Below are positions 1 through 6,506 of a stretch of 8,352 nucleotides of DNA, piece after piece. The notes beneath the pieces were generated by a model, which saw only the letters and a program-made list of their open reading frames with translations, made no database searches and had not been told where the DNA came from. Made by a program: the position numbers and the translations under genes. The stretch covers positions 1 through 8,352 of the forward strand of contig JABMMT010000335.1 in NCBI GenBank assembly GCA_013205155.1, given 5' to 3'. Position 1 is the first letter of the stretch. Each line of letters starts with the position of its first letter. Source of the DNA: Betaproteobacteria bacterium (GTDB lineage Bacteria > Pseudomonadota > Gammaproteobacteria > Burkholderiales > Burkholderiaceae).

Positions 1-1010
1 AGACTAGGCAAAGGCTGCTGAAAAAATGACCATGAAGTTACACTCTGTATAATGCGAATAATACCGTCATTTGATGTGCGTGGGGGGTGCAAAGCCGGGT
101 AATTTGGACGAGGTAAATGATTAATCCATGCATTTAAAACTTTACCACGATAAGAGAGACTTCTTATACATGTAGGAAGAGAGCTGACAGTAAAAAGGCT
201 TTCTAAATTTGCCATACAGTGGCTATCTGGCTCCCACCAAGCAACCACAGGAAGCATAAATTCTTCTCCATGGACGATACCTGATATTATAGGATCTAAG
301 CGATTTGACAAGCCACCTGTTGTAGAGATAGCCAAAAAATCTGATTCTGATGGATAATTATTTAAAGAAAAATTTGAACCCTCCATGTGAAATGTGTGCA
401 AAGGGAGATCGCCATTCACTAGATCCCGCACGCTGTAGACACTCGTCCCCTCACTTTGGCCTGCAGCTAAATAGTGGGCAAGTGGGTTACAGCCTGAAGC
501 CGCAATATCAGGACGTGATAATACATATACGAGGGTACTAAAAGAAGAAGATGGGTCAAGCAAAAAGAAATGCCCCTCTGTCAAATATCGTATAGAGGGG
601 TTGTATTCAGTTTTAGCAATGAATGCCTTCGCATCAATAATAGAGAACTGATCAAAAAGATATTCACTATCAAAATATTTAGTGCCAACAAAGGAGCCCA
701 TATCCACCATTAGTCTCGCCATGCTTGGGTAAAACCAAGGCTCCTCCCATGCCAGCAAAGTGAACAGAAGCGGGTTTAAAATCCCTAAATAGGTCATGAG
801 GCCTCTATAGTAGATAGATATAAATAGTGGATCGTACAAATCTTCAGTTTTATTACAATAATCAATATTATAAGGCCCTCCTCCTACTCGTCTCGAGGGT
901 GCACCGTAATCATCGAGCCGTTTACTGCGGAGAAAAGAAGTACTATGAACGGAGGGCTTTGGCCCAAATAAATCACATAATACTTTCTGCGTAAACGAAT
1001 GTAAGGCCAT
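1..1010 (-). CDS. Putative glycosyltransferase: NPLxHYL-type repeats plus GGxxNRL fucosyltransferase-like domain (3' end missing)
   Basis: The frame is open from an ATG at 1010 to the window edge, giving 336 residues with no stop. An in-frame TGA lies two codons upstream, so this ATG is the first possible start; its ribosome site is weak. Residues 113-156 and 157-194 are two tandem units of a repeat known from bacterial glycosyltransferases and RTX-like proteins. The second is clear (RPDIAASG, NPLAHYLAAG, SEG); the first is degenerate (NPSIRYLTEG). Residues 59-98 may be a third, very worn unit. Residues 226-272 carry TTGGLSNRL and then a WEPDSHC...LESLF segment. This resembles the nucleotide-sugar-binding start of NodZ/O-fucosyltransferase-like enzymes. 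The role would be sugar transfer in the cytoplasm during glycan assembly. It begins 43 nt after the upstream gene and is probably in the same operon. The coding region is certain; the fucosyltransferase link is inference from a short motif. Confidence 0.8.
   Translation of the reverse strand, partial: MALHSFTQKVLCDLFGPKPSVHSTSFLRSKRLDDYGAPSRRVGGGPYNIDYCNKTEDLYDPLFISIYYRGLMTYLGILNPLLFTLLAWEEPWFYPSMARLMVDMGSFVGTKYFDSEYLFDQFSIIDAKAFIAKTEYNPSIRYLTEGHFFLLDPSSSFSTLVYVLSRPDIAASGCNPLAHYLAAGQSEGTSVYSVRDLVNGDLPLHTFHMEGSNFSLNNYPSESDFLAISTTGGLSNRLDPIISGIVHGEEFMLPVVAWWEPDSHCMANLESLFTVSSLPTCIRSLSYRGKVLNAWINHLPRPNYPALHPPRTSNDGIIRIIQSVTSWSFFQQPLPS
429..674 (-). repeat. Two tandem protein repeats (FDxxY...PDV...NPLxHYLxxGxxEG type)
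   Basis: The stretch encodes residues 113-156 and 157-194 of the partial glycosyltransferase. Unit 1 opens with FDSEYL and ends with NPSIRYLTEG. Unit 2 opens with FSTLVYVLSRPDI and ends with NPLAHYLAAGQSEG. The units are alike at protein level only; I see no matching DNA repeat. A single copy of the same repeat opens the 798-residue glycosyltransferase of this cluster. The repeat is widespread in bacterial glycan enzymes, and I know of no established function for it. Confidence 0.6.
573..600 (-). other. Intragenic hairpin followed by a U-rich run (terminator-like)
   Basis: On the mRNA (minus) strand CCCCTCT (600-594) pairs perfectly with AGAGGGG (579-573) across a 14-nt loop; a further U-A and G-U pair may extend the stem. 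Two bases later comes TTTCTTTTT (570-562). This has the form of an intrinsic terminator, but it lies inside an open coding region and encodes the conserved NPSIRYLTEG of the first repeat unit. It could cause pausing or partial termination, or be chance. Confidence 0.3.
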
Positions 1011-1018
1011 ATCTCAGA

Positions 1019-1032
1019 TTAATTGGTGGTGA
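1019..1032 (-). repeat. Leader motif TCACCACC-AATTAA, copy A
   Basis: Read on the minus strand this is TCACCACCAATTAA, ending 8 nt before the ATG at 1010. A copy that differs only by one inserted T lies at 5432-5446, ending 6 nt before the ATG of the 798-residue glycosyltransferase. It is not a Shine-Dalgarno sequence. Its position in front of two starts is the only hint of function, and chance is possible. Confidence 0.25.
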
Positions 1033-1053
1033 TTAGTAGAGGGCATGGGAAAG

Positions 1054-3015
1054 CTACTTAAGGTAATCGAAAAGCCATTCGCAAATACTGGTAAAGCCCA
1101 CATCAGGATCAATAGTATAGTTCGAGTATGGGTCAGCTGAGTCAGAATGTACACTCAATGGTTCAATTGTTGATATCTTGGCCGAGCTCGTCTGGCGATA
1201 TGATATGTGCGACCACCACTCAAGCTGCGAGAGATGACAATTTTCAGAATGAGCATAAGTGGGAATATTAAATATCCATGTGGGCAATACTAAGGCGCTT
1301 CCTATTGGAACAATTGCACAGTTTGAAGCGCTGACAATTTTTGCCAGACCCAGGAGATCAGCATCAATAAATATACAGCAACTGATCCCAGAACTATTCA
1401 ACGTAGACAAAAGAAGCTTACATAAATCCATCGCTTCGGATTGTGCTTCAATAAAGAAAAAGGGCTTACTAGATAGTCGAGAAGCATTCGCATTAAGAAA
1501 TATAGCTAGCTTACAAAAAACATCGATTATATTAGTCCAGGATTTGGAATGAACCCGGATATTTAGATATATATAGCAATAGTCAGGATGCTCTAACCTT
1601 TTAGGTAATAAGCCCAGGCATGGGTCGGGCAATTCTTGTTTTTCTGCAAGAGATATCAGACTTTCTGCTACTGCTCGCCTTAGCGCGAGACTTTTGATGA
1701 GGTAGGGTTTTTCAACCAAACTAATATCATCAATCTGTGGACGAGAGACATCGTAACCATTAGCAATGATGTCTAGCAATAGTGCAGATACCTCTGCTGC
1801 TGACCTGGCAGCAAAAGATGATCTAAATCCACTTGGAAAGCTAAAGTCTATACACTTAACTGATTCGCCATGCGCTCTCAAGAATTCCAATACGAGGTCG
1901 TAACCGCTAAGATCGTTCCATAAAATATGACCCAGATTTCCTGATGTTGATAAGCTGCATATACTAGCAAAGTTATCTTCGGAGGGCGAATAATCCCCTT
2001 TAAGCTGGTTTGAGAGCGCATAACATAAATCATTTTCGGATATACCTCCCCAAAACGACAGGGCCTGAGTGTCCCGCATGAGTAAGAATCTACCGAATAA
2101 TATACCACCGAAAATGGAAGACGAAAATCCTGACCCCTTAAGTTCTATAAAACAACTTCTCCAATCTTCACTCAATGTGTGATAGATAGCCTTGATAATC
2201 CTTATCCCTTTGTTTGATTCACCAATAGCAGCCAGTGTTGCTTTCTGCGATATATGCACTAAATCTTTGCCGATAGCTGCAACTGATAGATGCTTGCCAG
2301 TAACGAGGCCTAAAAATTCAAGCAATAAATCAGCTTGGAACTCCTCGGCCAAGTTATTCATCCAGCTACTCTTACATGTAGCAATATTGGGAATTGCTTG
2401 AATGCTTATAAAGTTAATGATTTCCCTAAGTGTGATACCTGTAGCCCTCGTAAGTTCCTGAACTTTTTCGCTAAGGAAAAGAGCAGAAATTACTTCACCT
2501 TTGTTGTGCGGTCTAAAGATATAAGGAGATAGTATTTCTTCAAGAGATTTCGAGTGGCGAATACAATACCCACTCACTTGGCTAGAGCTGTCTGACAGGG
2601 AACTTAAGCCGCTTAATATTAGGATAACTGTATTTCGAAATTCGTATTTATCGGCCCATAAAGGTATGTCATATTTGACGAGTTTGCAGTAGGCTCCATA
2701 ATAGCTAGAGCTTAGTATGAGAATTGCAGCAAGTTCATCGTTTGATAAAGGCACTTGTTTTATGTATTCCCCGTCAGGATTAAGAACCCACGACGTGAAT
2801 AACTTTGTACCAAGTCTAGAGAAGATTAGCAATAAGGGCGACGATTCATGGACCTGAGCAAAAAATATAGGAACCCATTTATCCTCAGCTGAGTAGGTCG
2901 AATAAGGGTGCAAAAAGCAGCCATCAACAAAATCTGCGGTGACTATTCTTGAACCGTATTTAGCGGGAAGACTAATCGTTTTGAACGGATCAAGTAAATT
3001 AATTGACTCTAACAT
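1054..3015 (-). CDS. Uncharacterised 653-residue protein of a polysaccharide locus, possibly a glycosyltransferase
   Basis: I cannot assign this protein to a family with confidence. It is long, appears soluble, and shows no signal peptide or convincing membrane segment. The best landmark is SGNLGHILWNDLSGYDL at residues 358-374. Similar GHxLWNxLSG signatures occur, from memory, in uncharacterised proteins of bacterial polysaccharide clusters. The C-terminal part, about 478-600, alternates hydrophobic strands and helices like a Rossmann domain (YIYLNIRVHS, FFFIEAQSEA, CCIFIDAD). It ends in IVPIGSALVLPTWIFNIPTYAHS-like text that would suit the donor half of a GT-B fold. The N-terminal 350 residues have no motif I know. 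The start is supported by GAGAGG at 3024-3029, 8 nt upstream, which touches the stop codon of the preceding gene and implies translational coupling. A glycosyltransferase role is inferred mainly from context. Confidence 0.75.
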   Translation of the reverse strand: MLESINLLDPFKTISLPAKYGSRIVTADFVDGCFLHPYSTYSAEDKWVPIFFAQVHESSPLLLIFSRLGTKLFTSWVLNPDGEYIKQVPLSNDELAAILILSSSYYGAYCKLVKYDIPLWADKYEFRNTVILILSGLSSLSDSSSQVSGYCIRHSKSLEEILSPYIFRPHNKGEVISALFLSEKVQELTRATGITLREIINFISIQAIPNIATCKSSWMNNLAEEFQADLLLEFLGLVTGKHLSVAAIGKDLVHISQKATLAAIGESNKGIRIIKAIYHTLSEDWRSCFIELKGSGFSSSIFGGILFGRFLLMRDTQALSFWGGISENDLCYALSNQLKGDYSPSEDNFASICSLSTSGNLGHILWNDLSGYDLVLEFLRAHGESVKCIDFSFPSGFRSSFAARSAAEVSALLLDIIANGYDVSRPQIDDISLVEKPYLIKSLALRRAVAESLISLAEKQELPDPCLGLLPKRLEHPDYCYIYLNIRVHSKSWTNIIDVFCKLAIFLNANASRLSSKPFFFIEAQSEAMDLCKLLLSTLNSSGISCCIFIDADLLGLAKIVSASNCAIVPIGSALVLPTWIFNIPTYAHSENCHLSQLEWWSHISYRQTSSAKISTIEPLSVHSDSADPYSNYTIDPDVGFTSICEWLFDYLK

Positions 3016-3023
3016 ATCTAACG

Positions 3024-3029
3024 CCTCTC
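3024..3029 (-). promoter_or_regulatory. Ribosome binding site GAGAGG of the 653-residue ORF
   Basis: GAGAGG lies 8 nt before the ATG at 3015. Its first base is the last base of the TAG stop of the upstream glycosyltransferase (3029-3031). Ribosomes ending on that gene would therefore be placed directly at this site. It supports the chosen start. Confidence 0.55.
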
Positions 3030-5425
3030 TATCCTAATCCGATTGATCTTGGTCCTCTCCCAGACTTGGGAATCGTGTGGTCAATCAATAGAATATTCTG
3101 ATTCTTGAATGCTGCAAGAATGGGCAGAAAACGTTCGAATGCATGTAGGATAGTTCCATCATTTGAAATTGGCTCTACTACCTTGAGCAACTGTTCTACG
3201 GGAGCGAGGTAAGAATTTAAGGCTTGAATATAATATTTTGAGCAGTAGAACATTGCTCCAACAGGGAAAGGAAAATGGTCCTGTTCAGAGAAGTGGGCTG
3301 GCATAGATTCAATTGCCATTAATCTATTGAGTTCATTTGTATTCTTTCCCACTTCGATACAATGCTGATCTAGCGGGAAGGCAAGATGCGCGTCTAAGGT
3401 CGACATCATGTTCATAATGGAAAAAATATAATCGGATGAGGGATTTGGAGGGTATCCTAAAAGTGCATCTTGCAGGAACTGATTCCATAGAGTAACTAAA
3501 TCATTGTTATTCTGCAGACTTTTTTTTACATGCATATGGAGTAGGTAGTCAGTCTTTATGTCTTTACAAATATCCAGGAGTGGAACAATGTTACGGCCCT
3601 GATTCAAAACATTTACGATACGGACATTTCTGCTACCCCAGTCCTTGTTTGCAATTTCCTTGGCAGAGCAGGTGATGATTACTTCTATCTCGGGCCTTTC
3701 TGGCATTCTGCACATAAGCAGGTCTAGGTAGTCTGGATAATGACAATGGACATGGATTGTCAAGGATGTAGATTTTTTTTCCATGAACCCACTGATTATT
3801 TGATTACTCCTAAAAATCTTGCTCTTGTAGGTCGAGACTAATGTTAACCTATCCGCTGTTGATTGACATGATCTATAAGCTTTAGCGAGTGCAGATTGAG
3901 CACTTAGCGGGCTCTCGTACATTGGCCTTAATCCCCACTTCGTCAGTCTATCCGAGCTAATCTGAGCGAACTTGTCACTGGTGCGTTTGTTTACATTTTT
4001 ATCTACATGAGAGACGTCCCAAAATTGCTTTGTGACTCGATATCGCTGCCCTAATATTGGCGAGCATGGCAGGCTAATGATCGATTCAAGATATTCTTGA
4101 TGAGTCGGAAGTAGTCCAATAATCCTGCGACTACTGGAGAACTCGAGCGAGTAAAGTTCCTTTGCTGATTCATGCAAAATATTCACGATTGTTTCTAGGC
4201 CTACGTCAATTTGGGGCTCAGATAACACAAAGATGTTACGATACTTATCTGGTATACATTCTTTGTAAAGCTCATCGAATCCAGTCCCTCCAGCCATTAG
4301 CAGGGGGAGCTTTCCACAATCGAGGCAATCAAGAATAAAGTTTGGCAGCGGATCGAAGCGTGCAGGGAATAGTACAATGTCTGCCTCTAATATTGCGGCT
4401 CGATATTTGAGAAATGGTTCAACTATGTCAAGTGAAAGATTATCCTCAATATTAGCCTCCGTAGCTAAATATTTTGCAACCTGGCAAAAGTAGTCGCTCG
4501 GATCCGTTTTGCCTATCCATATAGCTGAAATATGCACGTCTCGATTCTTCCGAGCAAATTCTGTAATCTTCGAAATAAAAATGTCGACACCTTTTCGATA
4601 TTGGACATATCCTGCACCTATGATTCTTATGCTTTTCCCCCAATTGCATGGTGCCTGGTGAAAATACTTATGTTGGCCGGCATTTAATTCCCCAGTTCCT
4701 TCCACTATTGTCTGTACTGGTTGACGCAGAATGACGGACGTACTTACTATCATTTTATTGTAATAACCTAGACTCCTTGCCAACCTTTGCCATGCAGAGC
4801 AAATATACTTACTGCTAAATACAATACTACCAGCCGATAACGCTGCTTGCTCCAACCACTGTGTCGAATAGTTATGAGGATGTTCGTGAATTAATAAAGT
4901 TGAGACCGCGTATAGATTTTCATCTTCTGTGATTCCAGACAGGAAATGCAGCGATTCAATAGAGTTAGCTATTAGTTTTTTGCAATTACTTGATATCCAT
5001 GGGTAGAAGTTGACGCCAGTTACCCGATTCCGCCAGCAAGTATCTAGACATATAACATTTAGCAGGTCTTGACTCTCGCCACTAAGAAGTAAGTCCGCCA
5101 ATGCATCGGATATATTGCCAAATAAGATCAGTGTCGTCATGCGGGTTGACTTTGCACTTGCTATAGCTAAATTGCAAGCCACAACAGGAGCTCCAGTTAG
5201 GCTACTATCGTGAGATATTACTACCACTGACGAGCATTTAAGCTTCTTAAGAAGTTGATCTGCGTTATCCCTGGAATTACCCAGATTTCTAATTACAGAA
5301 TGAAGACTGCCAGCCCGCCCTTCGCCTTTTCCGCTCTCTATATAGTGCCGATACAAATCACCGATGTCTAGATTGTCAAGATCTCCATACATCTTTCGGT
5401 AGAACTGCTGATCAAACTCATTCAT
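3029..5425 (-). CDS. Fused glycosyltransferase: N-terminal repeat, GT4 domain and RgpF-like (rhamnan synthesis F) domain
   Basis: This 798-residue protein should transfer sugars from nucleotide donors to a growing glycan at the inner face of the membrane. Residues 4-37 are one copy of the repeat also found in the <1-1010 protein (FDQQFY, HYIESGKGEG). Residues 66-420 form a GT-B, GT4-type domain. It opens with SHDSSLTGAPVVACNLA (71-87), has GAGYVQYRKGVDIFI at 270-284, and ends in the donor loop FDPLPNFILDCLDCG at 357-371. Residues 555-798 match the rhamnan synthesis protein F family (Pfam RgpF): HVHCHYPDYLD at 558-568, NQGRNIVPLL at 608-617, HMHVKKS at 630-636, PFPVGAMFY at 719-727, and DGTILHAFERFL at 756-767. 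The EX7E-type pair is D358/D366 rather than ending in Glu. The start is 6 nt after the SDR stop with no clear ribosome site, so coupling is likely. The sugar specificity cannot be read from sequence. Confidence 0.92.
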   Translation of the reverse strand: MNEFDQQFYRKMYGDLDNLDIGDLYRHYIESGKGEGRAGSLHSVIRNLGNSRDNADQLLKKLKCSSVVVISHDSSLTGAPVVACNLAIASAKSTRMTTLILFGNISDALADLLLSGESQDLLNVICLDTCWRNRVTGVNFYPWISSNCKKLIANSIESLHFLSGITEDENLYAVSTLLIHEHPHNYSTQWLEQAALSAGSIVFSSKYICSAWQRLARSLGYYNKMIVSTSVILRQPVQTIVEGTGELNAGQHKYFHQAPCNWGKSIRIIGAGYVQYRKGVDIFISKITEFARKNRDVHISAIWIGKTDPSDYFCQVAKYLATEANIEDNLSLDIVEPFLKYRAAILEADIVLFPARFDPLPNFILDCLDCGKLPLLMAGGTGFDELYKECIPDKYRNIFVLSEPQIDVGLETIVNILHESAKELYSLEFSSSRRIIGLLPTHQEYLESIISLPCSPILGQRYRVTKQFWDVSHVDKNVNKRTSDKFAQISSDRLTKWGLRPMYESPLSAQSALAKAYRSCQSTADRLTLVSTYKSKIFRSNQIISGFMEKKSTSLTIHVHCHYPDYLDLLMCRMPERPEIEVIITCSAKEIANKDWGSRNVRIVNVLNQGRNIVPLLDICKDIKTDYLLHMHVKKSLQNNNDLVTLWNQFLQDALLGYPPNPSSDYIFSIMNMMSTLDAHLAFPLDQHCIEVGKNTNELNRLMAIESMPAHFSEQDHFPFPVGAMFYCSKYYIQALNSYLAPVEQLLKVVEPISNDGTILHAFERFLPILAAFKNQNILLIDHTIPKSGRGPRSIGLG
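5315..5416 (-). repeat. Single N-terminal NPLxHYL-type repeat of the fused glycosyltransferase
   Basis: It encodes residues 4-37: FDQQFYRKMYGDL, then HYIESGKGEGR. It lines up with unit 2 of the <1-1010 protein at FD/FS, at the PDI/GDL position, and at HYLxxGxxEG. It begins three residues after the start codon, which supports that start. Confidence 0.55.
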
Positions 5426-5431
5426 TGTTTT

Positions 5432-5446
5432 TTAATTAGGTGGTGA
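5432..5446 (-). repeat. Leader motif TCACCACC-T-AATTAA, copy B
   Basis: On the minus strand this reads TCACCACCTAATTAA. It covers the last codons and stop of the SDR gene and ends 6 nt before the next ATG. It matches the motif at 1019-1032 apart from one inserted T. Because part of it is coding here (Ser-Pro-Pro-Asn-stop), chance similarity is a serious alternative. Confidence 0.25.
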
Positions 5447-6427
5447 CTCATGGCGTGCACTCTTGGTTCCCAAAATACTGGGCAACCAGATATTTCGGTG
5501 CCATTCAATTGATTTGTAGATACCTTCTTCTAACGATGTATCTGGTTGCCATCCAAATTCAGTAATTGCCCTTAAGGGATTCAGACTAAAGCCATCTGTA
5601 CCTGCTTTGCTGATCCTTGCGTCTATAGCACTTCCTGAATTTGATGAATGGTAGTAGGCCTGAACTAGCTGATACAATGTGCTTAGTCGAGTTGATCTCC
5701 CTGAAGAGGCATTGTAATATGAATTTTTTGGTCTTCCCTTGATTTTCAGCACTTTGCTGACTAGATTGCATAAATCATCAATATATATATAATCTCTTGT
5801 TGCGTGATTGGCTTCAATTAACTCTAGAGATTCGCCTCTATGTAGCGCATTTATCCACTTCCCAATAACACCTTGGCCTCTTTTGCCAAGCTGCCAGGGG
5901 CCGTAGGGGTTTGAGACGAGCATAGCTGTGAAGTTGGCATCATGTCTGGCTCGATAATACTTAAGTGTATCGAGAGTTAGAGATGAGTTCAGCGCATAAA
6001 TGCTCTGTGGGTTGCTAGGCTGATTTTCATCTACTGAGTAATCAATATCCTGACCGTATATTGTCCCTCCCGATAAAAAAGTTATTAGCTTCTTCTTATG
6101 TACGCTTAAGTATTCGAATAACTCCGTCTTTATTCTAAGTTGCTTGGTTATCTCGTTGATTGGGTTGCCATCTTGGTCTCTAGGGTGACGGCTTGCCCCA
6201 ATAGGTGTTGATAGATCAATTACTGCATCAGAGCCAGCTATATATTTTTCTAGATCTGATATGCTGATCTCTTTTGTAATATGCTGTTCTGCAATGAGGC
6301 TGTCGTTAAAATTTCTCAAATGCGTCCGGCTTATTACATATATCTTTTCTAGATCTTTTTCTGCTGATAAAAATTCTGTTAATCTAGTCCCTATGAAACC
6401 TCCACCGCCTAATATTAGAATTCTCAT
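5432..6427 (-). CDS. NAD-dependent epimerase/dehydratase, extended SDR family, with altered YxxxK motif
   Basis: The 331-residue length is normal for extended SDR enzymes, which remodel nucleotide sugars in the cytoplasm with bound NAD(P). The cofactor motif GGGGFIG is at residues 7-13. The active-site strand reads LSGGTIYG at 118-125, and the substrate side has SNPYGP at 172-177 and RDYIYIDD at 211-218, as in UDP-sugar epimerases of LPS loci. The catalytic Tyr is Y144 (SIYALNS), but the Lys expected four residues later is Ser148. The lysine normally lowers the tyrosine pKa, so the enzyme may be slow, differently built, or not an oxidoreductase. A weak AGG at 6434-6436 lies 6 nt before the ATG. 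The gene sits between the UGM-like flavoprotein and the glycosyltransferases and probably feeds them. The exact product sugar is unknown. Confidence 0.9.
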   Translation of the reverse strand: MRILILGGGGFIGTRLTEFLSAEKDLEKIYVISRTHLRNFNDSLIAEQHITKEISISDLEKYIAGSDAVIDLSTPIGASRHPRDQDGNPINEITKQLRIKTELFEYLSVHKKKLITFLSGGTIYGQDIDYSVDENQPSNPQSIYALNSSLTLDTLKYYRARHDANFTAMLVSNPYGPWQLGKRGQGVIGKWINALHRGESLELIEANHATRDYIYIDDLCNLVSKVLKIKGRPKNSYYNASSGRSTRLSTLYQLVQAYYHSSNSGSAIDARISKAGTDGFSLNPLRAITEFGWQPDTSLEEGIYKSIEWHRNIWLPSILGTKSARHESPPN

Positions 6428-6506
6428 GACATACCTGGTTTGCAGTACTGGTTGATTGCTTTAGGCACTTTTAGCCGGTATGGATGTGGTGGTGGGGGGA
6501 TTTTTA
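6428..6506 (-). other. 79-nt intergenic spacer with C-rich mRNA (G-rich plus strand)
   Basis: This is the longest gap inside the operon. I see no convincing terminator or promoter. The plus strand holds short G runs at 6477, 6482, 6488 and 6491 and six G at 6494-6499, so the transcript begins the gap with a C-rich run and CCACCACCAC. It may be an untranslated spacer only. Confidence 0.4.

Noticed and set aside
350..541. 63-codon plus-strand open frame
   Set aside because: It is antisense to the repeat/NRL coding region, whose conserved motifs show that the minus strand is the real one.
1259..1552. 97-codon plus-strand open frame
   Set aside because: It lies wholly antisense to the 653-residue gene, has no ribosome site or recognisable motif, and looks like a mirror of that gene's codons.
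2192..2532. Two overlapping plus-strand frames of 65-69 codons
   Set aside because: Both are antisense to the 653-residue gene without start signals or motifs.
5439..5511. Plus-strand AGGTGGTGA before an ATG with a short frame
   Set aside because: The frame stops after 20 codons and the sequence is the complement of the SDR gene's 3' end.
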